A DNA stretch of 64,000 nucleotides from Cognatundibacterium crateris (GTDB lineage Bacteria; Pseudomonadota; Gammaproteobacteria; Burkholderiales; Burkholderiaceae_D). This document shows, piece by piece, positions 26,668-35,922 of the stretch. Numbering within the stretch: the stretch's first letter is position 1; every line of letters begins with the position of its first letter. The DNA lies in the NCBI RefSeq assembly GCF_010078235.1, contig NZ_JAABOS010000003.1, forward strand, positions 186,001-250,000, in the 5' to 3' direction. Below the pieces are notes generated by a model. The model did not search any database. It was not told where the DNA came from and saw only the letters and a program-made list of their open reading frames with translations. A program made the position numbers and the translations under genes.

Positions 26668-27426
26668 TTAGCGCATGTATTTGATTCTGAGTCTTTCCAT
26701 CAGGCCAGACTGTTGTACTTTTTCAAATGACTGTCTGATTCTTTGCAGTAATGCCGGATCAGTATCTTTTTGCATGGCCAGGTAATACTGGTGCTTATTG
26801 TCCAGTAACAGCACACTCTCCAGTTCATCCGGATGTCTGCCCAAGGTTTTCATCAAATAGGCTGCGCTCCAGTCCTGAGAAACGATCAGATCAACCCTGC
26901 CGAGCAGAAACTTTTTCATATTTGAGTCTACCGTTGGTGCGTAATCGATATGCTTGTCCTCAATCGCAACATTCCTGATCAGCTCTTTACTGGAAGCCAT
27001 TTCCCTGACCAAGCCTATCTTATAAGCCCGCATATCGGCAGGAGCCCGGATCTGAATGTCTTTGCGGCTTTTTAATTTATACAAATGTATTTGTCGCGGG
27101 CTGACCGGACCTATCCATACAAATTCTTGTTCTCTTTCTTTTGTACGGGTCATCGAAAATATCAGCGTATTTGCCTGGGTCTGTGCAAGTTGATAGGCAC
27201 GGGCCCACGGTAAAACCTGTATCGGGGCTTGCAGATTGGCGTTACGCAAAATTGCATTAACGATTTCCGTGCTGTAACCCGTGACAACACCATGCTCTTC
27301 ATAACTCAGCGGGGGTAAATGCTCGGTGACGATAGTCAATTCCGCCGAGTGCGCATGGCAGGACGCTCCCAGCAGAGTAATAAGCAAGAAACGAGATATC
27401 AGCAATGTAGAGAAGGAAATACCCAT
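26668..27426 (-). CDS. Periplasmic solute-binding protein, SBP_bac_3-like
   Basis: The start at 27426 gives a signal peptide MGISFSTLLISRFLLITLLG; the ATG eight codons upstream (27450) is also possible and neither has a strong Shine-Dalgarno. The 252-residue protein shows LTIVTEHLPPLSYEEHG, IQVLPWARAYQLAQTQAN, LIFSMTRTKEREQEFVWIGP and YKIGLVREMASSKEL, and ends in RLRIKYMR. Motif order matches the protein at 9350-10102. It sits upstream of a second SBP gene (30-bp gap), so both may be co-expressed. Confidence 0.83.
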   Translation of the reverse strand: MGISFSTLLISRFLLITLLGASCHAHSAELTIVTEHLPPLSYEEHGVVTGYSTEIVNAILRNANLQAPIQVLPWARAYQLAQTQANTLIFSMTRTKEREQEFVWIGPVSPRQIHLYKLKSRKDIQIRAPADMRAYKIGLVREMASSKELIRNVAIEDKHIDYAPTVDSNMKKFLLGRVDLIVSQDWSAAYLMKTLGRHPDELESVLLLDNKHQYYLAMQKDTDPALLQRIRQSFEKVQQSGLMERLRIKYMR

Positions 27427-27556
27427 AGGCTGATTGTAATCGCTGGACATGAAACTGCCATGACAGCGTTACAAACACTACGTTGGTTTTACAACACAAA
27501 CTTTGCGAAGTTCTGGGGGATGAAAATGAGTTGGCGACTTGCTAAGGGAGAAATAA

Positions 27557-27633
27557 TGGCGCGCCAGACACGAATCGAACGTGCGACCCCAGCCTTCGGA
27601 GGGCTGTACTCTATCCAACTGAGCTACTGGCGC
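27557..27633 (-). tRNA. tRNA-Arg(CCG)
   Basis: A full 77-nt cloverleaf is present on the minus strand: acceptor stem GCGCCAG/CTGGCGC, discriminator G and encoded CCA, D arm GCTC...GAGT, anticodon stem CAGCC/GGCTG with loop CTCCGAA (anticodon CCG, reading CGG), and T arm with TTCGATT. A matching promoter lies 26 nt upstream. No nearby att-like duplication or integrase was seen. Confidence 0.96.
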
Positions 27634-27658
27634 GGGGATGATTTACTGCAAGCGCGGT

Positions 27659-27686
27659 ATTTTACCCTAATTTACCCATAGTCCAA
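27659..27686 (-). promoter_or_regulatory. Promoter of tRNA-Arg
   Basis: On the minus strand TTGGAC, 16 nt, TAAAAT ends 25 nt before the first tRNA base, matching a sigma-70 promoter with strong -35 and -10 boxes. Confidence 0.7.
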
Positions 27687-27858
27687 GGACCACTAGGCAT
27701 AAATTGTCGATTAGCACATAAAATTGACACGTTTCTTGTTTCTGCTCAGATGGCGTGCGTTCCCAACCCTAATCTTTGGCTCTATAATCGTTCGCTTTCA
27801 GGCTGCCGATCTGGTCTTGCTGGCAAGCTTCCCTACACCTATTTTCAACGAGGACATC

Positions 27859-28401
27859 ATGAGCGACGCGCACGACGAACACGAATCAGCGATTAAAACA
27901 CCTAAACAACTGATCCTTGCTGTGCTGGCCGGATTCCTGGTGCCGATTATTGTGATTGTCCTGTTGGTAAAATTTGTATCGAGTGACAAACAAACCGGCG
28001 CAGGCTCGAATGCACAAAGTCCGGAAGCTATTGCTACCCGGATTCATCCAGTGGCTGATGAAGGCTACACCTTTAAAGATGTGAGTGGTCCTAAGCAATT
28101 GCAATCTGGCGAAGCCGTCTACAAAATGGTGTGTGCTGCCTGCCACGATAGCGGCGCGGCAGGTGCTCCAAAATTTGGCGATGCTGGCGCATGGGGCCCG
28201 CGTATTGCACAAGGATATGACAAGGTCATAGAGCACGCTATAGGCGGTCTGCGCGCCATGCCAGCAAAAGGCGGCAATCCCGACCTCGACGATGTTGAAG
28301 TCGCACGCGCTGTTGTGCATCTTGCCAATGCGGGTGGTGCCAAGTTTAAAGAGCCAGAAGTCAAAGCTGCTGCCGCATCGGCTGAGGCGAGTGCTAAATG
28401 A
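27859..28401 (+). CDS. Membrane-anchored cytochrome c5 family protein
   Basis: The ATG at 27859 (AGGA 5 nt upstream) replaces the longer open frame. The 180-residue protein has a cytosolic acidic N-terminus (MSDAHDEHES), one membrane anchor at ~22-42 (LILAVLAGFLVPIIVIVLLV), and a periplasmic monohaem c domain. The haem site is VCAACHDS and the Met ligand lies in GLRAMPAKGG. The C-terminus is Ala/Glu-rich. This is the small cytochrome c5/CytC552-like electron carrier common in Burkholderiales, probably donating to terminal oxidases. It ends in a strong terminator. Confidence 0.92.
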   Translation: MSDAHDEHESAIKTPKQLILAVLAGFLVPIIVIVLLVKFVSSDKQTGAGSNAQSPEAIATRIHPVADEGYTFKDVSGPKQLQSGEAVYKMVCAACHDSGAAGAPKFGDAGAWGPRIAQGYDKVIEHAIGGLRAMPAKGGNPDLDDVEVARAVVHLANAGGAKFKEPEVKAAAASAEASAK

Positions 28402-28432
28402 GCGCTTAAATGAAGATTCTGCATCAATTAGA

Positions 28433-28461
28433 AACCTCCGCTTGCGGAGGTTTTTTTTTTT
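28433..28461 (+). terminator. Rho-independent terminator of the cytochrome c5 gene
   Basis: AACCTCCGC and GCGGAGGTT form a stem with a TT loop, followed by an 11-T run. Confidence 0.92.
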
Positions 28462-29227
28462 ACCAGTCCTCACAAGTGGCACTTGTAATTTATATTGAAT
28501 ACCAGGAAATAGCGCAGACGGCCAAAGTCCTTTTCTGTGTCGAAATCAAGTGCGGAAATGAGACAAAATTTTGTCAAGTCGCCAAATTTTCTTTAAGTCA
28601 ACAAATTATTTTTCTTGCCCAGAAGAAGTGAATTTTTTGGCATAGAAGTGCGAAGTCTGCACAAAAATGGTGAAAACAAAAAAGCAGATCAGAAATAAGT
28701 CCCTTGATTTTTAGTGACTATCCGAAATTAGGGAAAACTTTATTTTGAATTTTTAGGATTTTTAGAGAATTAAGTACAGTTTTCTCTGGAAATGTGGCTT
28801 TTAGGAAATTAAATATTGCGACGCACAAAAAAGGATCATATTTTTTTGCTATGAACATATATTGGTTTTTTCGATGTTGTTTTTAAGGGAAAGCTGTCTA
28901 AGGAGCAATTGACACTTACGCTGACAAAATGGTTCTATGGCACATAATATTTTTTGGCAAATTAATTTACATCGATAAGTTTTTTTCGAAATACTTATTT
29001 ACATGTAGATCACAACAATGAAACCCGCAGGGTGAAAAACTGATTTGCCAGAAGTATTGTTGAGGTGTTGAACAGTTTGCATGTCACTGAATGACCACGA
29101 AGCGTAGCAATGACTACAAAAAATTAATCGAGGCGTTCAGCGATGTGCAACAAAACAAGCTGCATAGAATCAGTTTCATCATTGTTTCGATGTTGCATTT
29201 TGTTGAATTGGATACTTAGGAACTCAT
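28462..29227. other. Long AT-rich leader upstream of the first TonB receptor
   Basis: This is 766 bp without a supported gene, clearly richer in A and T than flanking genes. It contains the element shared with the second receptor (28875-28916), several T-rich runs, and the AGGA Shine-Dalgarno 6 nt before the receptor ATG. The small plus-strand frames here lack coding character. Confidence 0.6.
28875..28916 (+). promoter_or_regulatory. Element shared by the two TonB-receptor leaders, copy 1
   Basis: TGTTGTTTTTAAGGGAAAG is followed by 12 nt and CAATTGACACT. The copy at 32631-32673 has one base changed in the first block and 13 nt between the blocks. The TTGACA inside the second block is a consensus -35, but no good -10 follows at 16-18 nt in either copy. 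It is 312 bp ahead of the receptor start. Confidence 0.6.
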
Positions 29228-32200
29228 ATGTCAAAGAAAAATCTTGTGTTGAAAAAAACACTGGTAGCGCGTGCTCTGACACTGGCTTTTGGTGTTGGTG
29301 TAGCTTCGTTCGCCTATACGCCAGACGTTATGGCGCAGTCGAATGCCGCTGGTACGGCTTACGGTAAAGTAGGAGCTGGTGTTGCAACGAACGTTGTGCT
29401 GAAAAATGTGGATACCAATTTCACACGCAGCGTTTCCATTGATGCAACCGGTAAATTCCAGGCTACAGCACTGCCAGCAGGTCGCTATCAAGCAACGCTG
29501 ATTAAAGAGGGCAAGACCCTTGGCACTGTTGAATTGGACGTTCTGATCGGCCAAGGTGCGGAAGTTGATTTTGGTGCGCAGACAACAGGGGTTCAGTCGG
29601 TTGAGGTTTCAGCTCGTCGTAGCAAAATTGACGTTTCAAGTGCAACAAACGGCGCAACTTTCACGGCGAAAGAATTGGCGAAACTGCCAGTGGCACACAA
29701 TGTTGATGCGATCATTCAATTAGCGCCAAACACGACCAGAAGTGATCCAACATATGCAGCTGGTGCCAGCTTTGGTGGTGGTGCAGCTTCCGAAAATGCG
29801 TATTACATCAATGGTTTCCCTGTTACAAACCCATTAACACAGTTGGGTGCATCTGAATTGCCATTCGGTGCAATTTCTCAAGCACAAATTTTGACTGGTG
29901 GTTTTGGTGCAGAATTTGGCCGCTCCACAGGTGGTGTTGTTAACATCACCACTAAGGGTGGTACCAATAACTGGGAGGTTGGTGCTTCTGCTTCGATTAT
30001 TCCTAATGCCTTAAGATCAAATCCTGTTGATATTTACTATCCAAATACTGGTCGTTACCCATATAAAGTAGTAAATGGTAAGGAAACAGGAACTGACGGT
30101 TCGTTAGCTGTACGTCGCGAGAATAACACCTATGATCAGAAGCAACTTGGTGGTTATGTCGGCGGTCCGATTATTCAAGACAAGTTGTTCATGTTTGTTG
30201 CTTTAGAGGGAACACAAACGGACACTGGATCAGTAAACGTAGGACGGACGTCTACTACAAGTGCAACAAATGGCTGGCAAGATGCAACCACTAAACTGAC
30301 CCGTTACTACGGTAAGTTGGATTGGAATATCAACGATGATCACCGTCTCGAATTGACAGCGTTTGGTGATAAACCAAAAACTGATACAAGCTACCGCGGG
30401 TACAATTATGCCACGCGTACAATTGATAATGCGGTCACTTCATCTTTGCACGAGGATAACAACGGTGCGAATGGCGGTGACGTACAAATTCTGCGCTATG
30501 TCGGCAATATTACCGACAATCTGGTTGTGACTGGGCTGTATGGTCAGAGTAAGTCTAAACATATTTATCAACCAGCTGGATATAATCCTAACCTGTTCCA
30601 AGTCGCCTACGATACCGGTGCAGATGTGTCTGGATTGAATTACAAAAGCCCACAAGGTTTTTCCGGTAATTTGCCGTTCAGCGGGTCTACGGACGAAATT
30701 AAATCGTATCGTTTAGATATCGAGTATAAGCTGGGACAACATACGTTGCGTGCTGGTTTGGATAATAACAAATTGACTTCGCTGAATGCAGGTGATTCTT
30801 CTGCGGGCGGTGGCCTCTGGTCGTATCATAAAATTGATCCAACAGCGATAATTTCTGGTAGTAACATGACTCAGCCTATCGGTTCTTTCGGTGGACTGGC
30901 TGCGCAAGGTTATTATGTAGAAAAAATCCTGAGTTCAACGGTTTCGAATGCGTACTCTGATCAGTCTGCACAATATATTGAAGACAAGTATCAAGTGACA
31001 AAAGACGTTTTGCTGACGTTTGGTTTGCGTAATGAGCAGTTCTCAAATGCCAATCAGGACAAAGTAAAATACATCGAAATGAAGAACCAGATTGCACCAC
31101 GTTTCAGTGCTGCATGGGATGTCAATGGTGACTCTTCGATGAAAGTGTTCGGTAGTGCAGGTCGTTACTCTGTTCAAATGCCAACGGTTGTTGCATTGCG
31201 TGGTGCGAACGGCTCTTTGAACACCAATCAGTTCTTCACTTACACTGGTACGGACGCAAATGGTATTCCAACTGGAACGACTCAGTTGACGGCACCTATC
31301 TCGGGTAACAATGAGTTTGGTCAGGCGAAAGATCCGAAAACGATCACTGCGCTCAATTTGAAGCCAAGTTTCCAGGACGAATTGACTTTGGGTTTTGAAA
31401 AGGCATATTCTCAAAATCTGAATTTCGGTGCGAAGTTCACATATCGTATGCTGCGTGCAACGATTGATGACTTCTGCGATCAACGTCCTTTTGATGCTTG
31501 GGCAAAACGTAAGACAGTGGATACCTCAAACTGGAATGGTTTTGGTTGCGCATCGTTTAATCCGGGAGAAGCAAACTCATTCTTAGTTGATTTTAACGAT
31601 GCAGATCCAGCGAAGCGTGGTAAAAACTATACGCGGGTTGATTTGAGTAAGGAAGATCTGGGCTTCGAGAAAGCGGAACGTAAATATTACGCCGTGGATC
31701 TGTTCCTGGAACATCCATACCGAAATGGCTGGTACGGTAAAGTAAACTACACTTGGTCCAGAAATACCGGTAACACAGAAGGGCAGACTGCTTCCGATTT
31801 CAACACTGCACAAGGTGATATCTCTACTACGCAGACATGGGATAATCCTGAGGTGATGAAGTATGCAAATGGTTTGCTGCCAAACAACCGTACGCATCAA
31901 ATCAAAGCATTTGGCTTCTATGAGTTAACGCCAGAATGGACGGTTGGTGCAAACCTGTTGTTAGCTTCTGGCCGCCCACGCAGCTGCGTATCCCGTGCTG
32001 CCGATCCAGCCTTTGGTATCAATCCAGCGTACACTGTCCACTATTGTTTTGGTGCAACTAAAACTGCTAATGTTCCGTCACCACGCGGTACCGTTGGTAA
32101 CTTGGAATGGGACCGTCAGCTTGACTTGAATCTGACTTACAAACCTCAGTTCCTGAAAGGTTTAGCGTTGAAAGTAGACGTGTTCAACGTATTTAATGCA

Positions 32201-32332
32201 CAGACTGTTCAAAAGGTATCTGAAGAATATATGAATCGTGCGGGTACAATTTCTTCAACTTATGAACGTGTTATCAGCTATAGCTCTCCACGGTTTGCGA
32301 AGCTGACTGCTGAATACAACTATAAGTTCTGA
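29228..32332 (+). CDS. TonB-dependent receptor with carboxypeptidase-regulatory-like N-terminal domain (Oar-like)
   Basis: This 1034-residue outer-membrane transporter has a signal peptide (LTLAFGVGVASFAYTPDVMA), then a small Ig-like/CarboxypepD_reg-type domain (~40-115, LKNVDTNFTRSVSIDATGKF and LPAGRYQATLIKEGKTLGTV). The plug follows (~120-250: VEVSARRSKIDVSS, LAKLPVAHNVDAIIQLAPNT, AEFGRSTGGVVNITTKGG). A long barrel ends in KLTAEYNYKF, with the C-terminal aromatic needed for barrel insertion. This arrangement fits Oar-type receptors. Codon use is plain, AT-richer than neighbours and even, which suggests high expression. AGGA is 6 nt from the ATG. The substrate is unknown. Confidence 0.93.
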   Translation: MSKKNLVLKKTLVARALTLAFGVGVASFAYTPDVMAQSNAAGTAYGKVGAGVATNVVLKNVDTNFTRSVSIDATGKFQATALPAGRYQATLIKEGKTLGTVELDVLIGQGAEVDFGAQTTGVQSVEVSARRSKIDVSSATNGATFTAKELAKLPVAHNVDAIIQLAPNTTRSDPTYAAGASFGGGAASENAYYINGFPVTNPLTQLGASELPFGAISQAQILTGGFGAEFGRSTGGVVNITTKGGTNNWEVGASASIIPNALRSNPVDIYYPNTGRYPYKVVNGKETGTDGSLAVRRENNTYDQKQLGGYVGGPIIQDKLFMFVALEGTQTDTGSVNVGRTSTTSATNGWQDATTKLTRYYGKLDWNINDDHRLELTAFGDKPKTDTSYRGYNYATRTIDNAVTSSLHEDNNGANGGDVQILRYVGNITDNLVVTGLYGQSKSKHIYQPAGYNPNLFQVAYDTGADVSGLNYKSPQGFSGNLPFSGSTDEIKSYRLDIEYKLGQHTLRAGLDNNKLTSLNAGDSSAGGGLWSYHKIDPTAIISGSNMTQPIGSFGGLAAQGYYVEKILSSTVSNAYSDQSAQYIEDKYQVTKDVLLTFGLRNEQFSNANQDKVKYIEMKNQIAPRFSAAWDVNGDSSMKVFGSAGRYSVQMPTVVALRGANGSLNTNQFFTYTGTDANGIPTGTTQLTAPISGNNEFGQAKDPKTITALNLKPSFQDELTLGFEKAYSQNLNFGAKFTYRMLRATIDDFCDQRPFDAWAKRKTVDTSNWNGFGCASFNPGEANSFLVDFNDADPAKRGKNYTRVDLSKEDLGFEKAERKYYAVDLFLEHPYRNGWYGKVNYTWSRNTGNTEGQTASDFNTAQGDISTTQTWDNPEVMKYANGLLPNNRTHQIKAFGFYELTPEWTVGANLLLASGRPRSCVSRAADPAFGINPAYTVHYCFGATKTANVPSPRGTVGNLEWDRQLDLNLTYKPQFLKGLALKVDVFNVFNAQTVQKVSEEYMNRAGTISSTYERVISYSSPRFAKLTAEYNYKF

Positions 32333-32382
32333 CCACTAAACTGTATAAATAAACCTTTTTATAGTTAGTTGCAGCACATTAA

Positions 32383-32417
32383 AACTTCCACCAAGGAATT
32401 GGTGGAAGTTTTTTTTT
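32383..32417 (+). terminator. Rho-independent terminator after the first TonB receptor
   Basis: AACTTCCACC and GGTGGAAGTT form a 10-bp stem with an 8-nt loop, followed by a T7 run. Confidence 0.93.
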
Positions 32418-32867
32418 GTTTTGAAATAAAATTTTGGTGTACGGAGGTCAGAATTTCATAAATATTTTTTGATAAATATTTTGCAAGTAAATTGCTCTGA
32501 AAAAGAAAGCACATATTGATAATATTTGGCATATACCCAGTATTTATAATTTATATATGAATAATCCAATTGGTAGATATATTTACTAAGTAAATGTCAA
32601 AAATGATTGGATTTATAGTATGTTAAAAAGTGTTGTTTTTATGGGAAAGTTGCCTTGATGTTCAATTGACACTCCCTCATTCAAGATGTTTTGATTGCGG
32701 CTCTGCTCTTTTTTTGATCATGGCAATACAAAATATTACTAATTGGAATTAATAGCTTGATTTTGCAAATGAGCACCGAGAGTCAGAAACATAATAAAAG
32801 AACATTTGATCACCAGCTGTTTTGGTTGGTGAGCCAAACTTTGTAAGTGTCTTAATGGAGGAATCCC
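32418..32867. other. AT-rich leader upstream of the second TonB receptor
   Basis: This is 450 bp without a gene. It carries the second copy of the shared element, A/T-rich tracts and a strong GGAGGA ribosome-binding site 5 nt before the ATG at 32868. Nothing else can be named. Confidence 0.6.
32631..32673 (+). promoter_or_regulatory. Element shared by the two TonB-receptor leaders, copy 2
   Basis: TGTTGTTTTTATGGGAAAG, 13 nt, CAATTGACACT. It is 195 bp ahead of the second receptor start. The two blocks are preserved although the surrounding leaders have otherwise diverged, which argues for a bound regulator or common promoter. Confidence 0.6.
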
Positions 32868-35639
32868 ATGTTAGTTGAGAAAAAAATATCCCGTGCAGTC
32901 AGGGTGATATGTGCAAGTGGTCTGGTGATGGGCGCAGGTCTGATGGCTCAGGCAGCTTATGCTGATGATGCTGTTCAGCGTGTGGAAGTGACAGGATCGT
33001 CGCTGAAACGTGTAGATGCTGAAACAGCATTACCAGTACAAGTCGTTAGCAAAGCAGAAATTGCAAAAAGCGGCGTCACAAGTACACAAGAATTGTTGTC
33101 AACAATTACAGCTATTGCATCATCAGGCAGTACCTCGAATGCTGCAGGTGCTGGTACTTCGACTGGTGGTTTGTCTTCGATCTCTCTGCGCGGTATCGGT
33201 GATTCACGCACTTTGGTCTTGGTAAACGGACGTCGTTTAGCACCATTCGCCAGTGGTGGCGGTACCGTCGTTAACGTTAACGTCATTCCATTGTCTGCGA
33301 TTGAACGTGTAGAGGTTCTGAAAGACGGCGCTTCCGGTATTTACGGCAGTGATGCAATGGCTGGCGTAGTCAACTTTATTTTGGCTAAGAAGTACGACGG
33401 TATTGAACTCAGCGGTACATATGGTTCCCCGACTGAGAGTGGTGGCGGTCAAAATGGTCGCGCCTCTGTCGTAGCTGGCTTTGCCAGCGATATTGGCATC
33501 AGCGGTGTTGTGTCCGCTTCGTATGAAAAAGAAAAAGCATTGTTTGGTAAAGACCGCTCCTATGCGAAGTCTGCCAACAACTTCCCGTATTATGGCGCTG
33601 GTGCTACTGGTCAAGGTAATATTCAAGGCTCTTGGATTCGTGGCGGTGGCGATGATCAGGCAACTGGCGGCAGTGGCTTTGGTAACCCGCTCGCAGCTTC
33701 AGGTAAGTGTGATTCCATCGGTATGGTTCTGTATCCAGGGCTGTCAGCAAAAAAACAGAAATACTGTGCCTATGATAGCGGTCCCGATGTTGGTCTGACA
33801 CCTGATCGTGAACTCATTAACTTCACTGGTAATTTGAATTATCGCGTGAATGACAGCGTCGAACTGTTTGCCGATGCTTTGTATTCTCAAAGTAAAGTGA
33901 CGCAAACTTTCCAGGCTTCGCCAGCACGCAGCGATTTTTTTAATACCGATGCCCTGTTCGTTTCAAAGAATGTTGATCGTGCACTGTTGCTTGATCCAAG
34001 TAACCCTGCTTATCAAACAATCGCTGTGCCTTATCTGAATTCAATCGGTCAATCGGCTCTTATTGGCAAACCTTTGGCAATTACCGCACGCGTTAAAGAT
34101 TTTGGCCCGCGCTCTGGTCTTGATACAGCAAGTCAATACCGTACGACTATTGGTGCAAAGGGTACTATTGCAAATCAGGATTATGAAGTTGCCTACTCAA
34201 AAAATCAGTCTAAATTAACCAGTAGTGTTACTAGTGGCTATTTCTCACAAGTTGCTTACGCGCAAGCGATTAACGATCCGAATAGTGGCTGGAACCCATG
34301 GGCACCAGGTGGTGTGCAAAACCCTGCATTGACAGCAAAGATCAAAGCAGCGGCGTTCGCAGGTGATTACTTGTCTGCAACTTCAAAACTGGATACTTTC
34401 GATGGAAGAATTTCTGGCGATTTGTTTAAGCTGGGTGATTCTGCTGTTCAATATGCAGCTGGTGGCCAACTGTCGAAGCAGAATTATGTTTTGAATCCTA
34501 GCCAAGTTTATATCGACGGTGACATTGCAGGTTTGGGGGGCTCAATAGTTCCATTGGATAGAAGCCGTACCATTAAGTCCGTCTTTGGCGAATTGAACGT
34601 TCCTATCATCAAAAATCTGGATGGTAACCTGTCGGTACGTAATGATCGCTACGACGATGTGGGTAATACAACCAACTACAAGGCAAATCTGCGTTATCAA
34701 CCGATTAAGTCCGTTTTGCTGCGTTCATCTTATGGTACTGGTTTCCGTGCGCCAACTTTGGTTGACTTGTGGTATCCACAAACGCTCGGTACTTCCAGCC
34801 AATTTGACGATCCTACAACAAATCAATACCAAATCCAGGTCAATCAAAAATCTGGTGGTAACCCGGATCTGAAGCCTGAGAAATCAAAGCAGTTCTCTTT
34901 GGGTATCGTATTGCAGCCGACGAACAACCTGAGTTTCAGTTTCGACTGGTTCCGTATCAGAATCAGCGACTATATCTCTACGCCATCCGAGCAAGAAATT
35001 GTTGATGGTTTCCGTCGCGGAGATCCGACTTATGCGCGTTCGGTGATTGTTGATGCAACTAACAATATCACTCGAATTAACGCAATCACGGCAAATGCCG
35101 GTACTGCCGACGTGCAAGGTTTGGACATCGCTGCAAATTGGAAAGATAAATTTGCATTCGGTGGTTTGAGTTTGAGTTTAAGCGGCACTTATATGAACAA
35201 ATTTGACCAGACTTCACCAGGTGGTCAGTTGTTCGGTAAAGTTGGCACTTTGGTCAATGACATTGATGGCACAGCTACGCCAGTAATTGGTGCAAACAAT
35301 GGTGGTGTGATTTTGCGTTGGAAGCACCAAATTGCTGCTACATGGACACATGAAGCTTGGGCAACGACATTTATCCAAAATTTCTCGTCTGGGTATCGTA
35401 CAAAGAACACTACTCAAGACAAGCCTAACTTTATTGGTTCTTCGCAAGTATATGATCTGAACGTGACGTACACAGGTTTCAAAAACACGACGCTCGCAGT
35501 TGGTGTCAAAAATCTGTTTAATAAGCAACCAGATGTATTTATTCCTGCAAGCAATCAGTTCCAAAGTGGCTATGATATTTATCAATATGATCCACGTGGC
35601 CGTTTCGTTTATGCCACTGCATCATATAAGTTTAAATAA
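32868..35639 (+). CDS. TonB-dependent receptor (plug plus barrel)
   Basis: This 923-residue protein has a signal peptide (ICASGLVMGAGLMAQAAYAD), a TonB-box-like VQRVEVTGSSLKR and a complete plug domain (~35-175: LPVQVVSKAEIAKSGVTSTQ, SISLRGIGDSRTLVLVNGRR, IERVEVLKDGASGIYGSDAM). The barrel contains RSSYGTGFRAPTLVDLW and NPDLKPEKSKQFSLGI, and the C-terminus RFVYATASYKFK resembles other receptors. The start has a GGAGGA Shine-Dalgarno. It lies tandem to but not obviously co-transcribed with the first receptor, because a terminator intervenes. The substrate cannot be deduced; the receptors share a leader element. Confidence 0.95.
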   Translation: MLVEKKISRAVRVICASGLVMGAGLMAQAAYADDAVQRVEVTGSSLKRVDAETALPVQVVSKAEIAKSGVTSTQELLSTITAIASSGSTSNAAGAGTSTGGLSSISLRGIGDSRTLVLVNGRRLAPFASGGGTVVNVNVIPLSAIERVEVLKDGASGIYGSDAMAGVVNFILAKKYDGIELSGTYGSPTESGGGQNGRASVVAGFASDIGISGVVSASYEKEKALFGKDRSYAKSANNFPYYGAGATGQGNIQGSWIRGGGDDQATGGSGFGNPLAASGKCDSIGMVLYPGLSAKKQKYCAYDSGPDVGLTPDRELINFTGNLNYRVNDSVELFADALYSQSKVTQTFQASPARSDFFNTDALFVSKNVDRALLLDPSNPAYQTIAVPYLNSIGQSALIGKPLAITARVKDFGPRSGLDTASQYRTTIGAKGTIANQDYEVAYSKNQSKLTSSVTSGYFSQVAYAQAINDPNSGWNPWAPGGVQNPALTAKIKAAAFAGDYLSATSKLDTFDGRISGDLFKLGDSAVQYAAGGQLSKQNYVLNPSQVYIDGDIAGLGGSIVPLDRSRTIKSVFGELNVPIIKNLDGNLSVRNDRYDDVGNTTNYKANLRYQPIKSVLLRSSYGTGFRAPTLVDLWYPQTLGTSSQFDDPTTNQYQIQVNQKSGGNPDLKPEKSKQFSLGIVLQPTNNLSFSFDWFRIRISDYISTPSEQEIVDGFRRGDPTYARSVIVDATNNITRINAITANAGTADVQGLDIAANWKDKFAFGGLSLSLSGTYMNKFDQTSPGGQLFGKVGTLVNDIDGTATPVIGANNGGVILRWKHQIAATWTHEAWATTFIQNFSSGYRTKNTTQDKPNFIGSSQVYDLNVTYTGFKNTTLAVGVKNLFNKQPDVFIPASNQFQSGYDIYQYDPRGRFVYATASYKFK

Positions 35640-35657
35640 CGATATATAGCAAGGTTT

Positions 35658-35690
35658 GCACGTCGCAATGAATTCATTATTGCGACGTGC
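35658..35690. terminator. Perfect 12-bp hairpin after the second TonB receptor
   Basis: GCACGTCGCAAT and ATTGCGACGTGC flank a 9-nt loop, 18 bp after the receptor stop. No T-run follows on the plus strand, so a terminator or mRNA-stabilising stem is inferred. The remaining spacer to 35922 shows nothing else. Confidence 0.5.
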
Positions 35691-35922
35691 AGATAAAAAG
35701 TCTGACCTGATGTTGAGCTGTATAGCTTCAAAGCGTCACTAATTCCGCCCTATTTACGGTTTTAACCCGTATCCCTTCCTGTCACGCCACACTGATACAG
35801 CGACTTATACTTCCGCAGTAAACGTACTACGGATCTGGAGTTGTGGTATTTCTCGACGAAGATGTTGTATCGGTTTGAAATCAATTGGATTGCAATGAAG
35901 ATGTGAAGCAAGTCGTTGGAAT

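Noticed and set aside
27557-27633. tRNA-Arg as an integration site for a genomic island
   Set aside because: No integrase, no direct repeat of the tRNA 3' end and ordinary chromosomal genes on both sides.
27886-28482. 198-codon minus-strand ORF over the cytochrome c5 gene
   Set aside because: The sense frame has a haem CxxCH and membrane anchor; the antisense frame runs through the terminator.
28932-28965. Sigma-54 promoter (TGGCAC at 28938)
   Set aside because: The required TTGC/GC at the -12 position with N5 spacing is missing.
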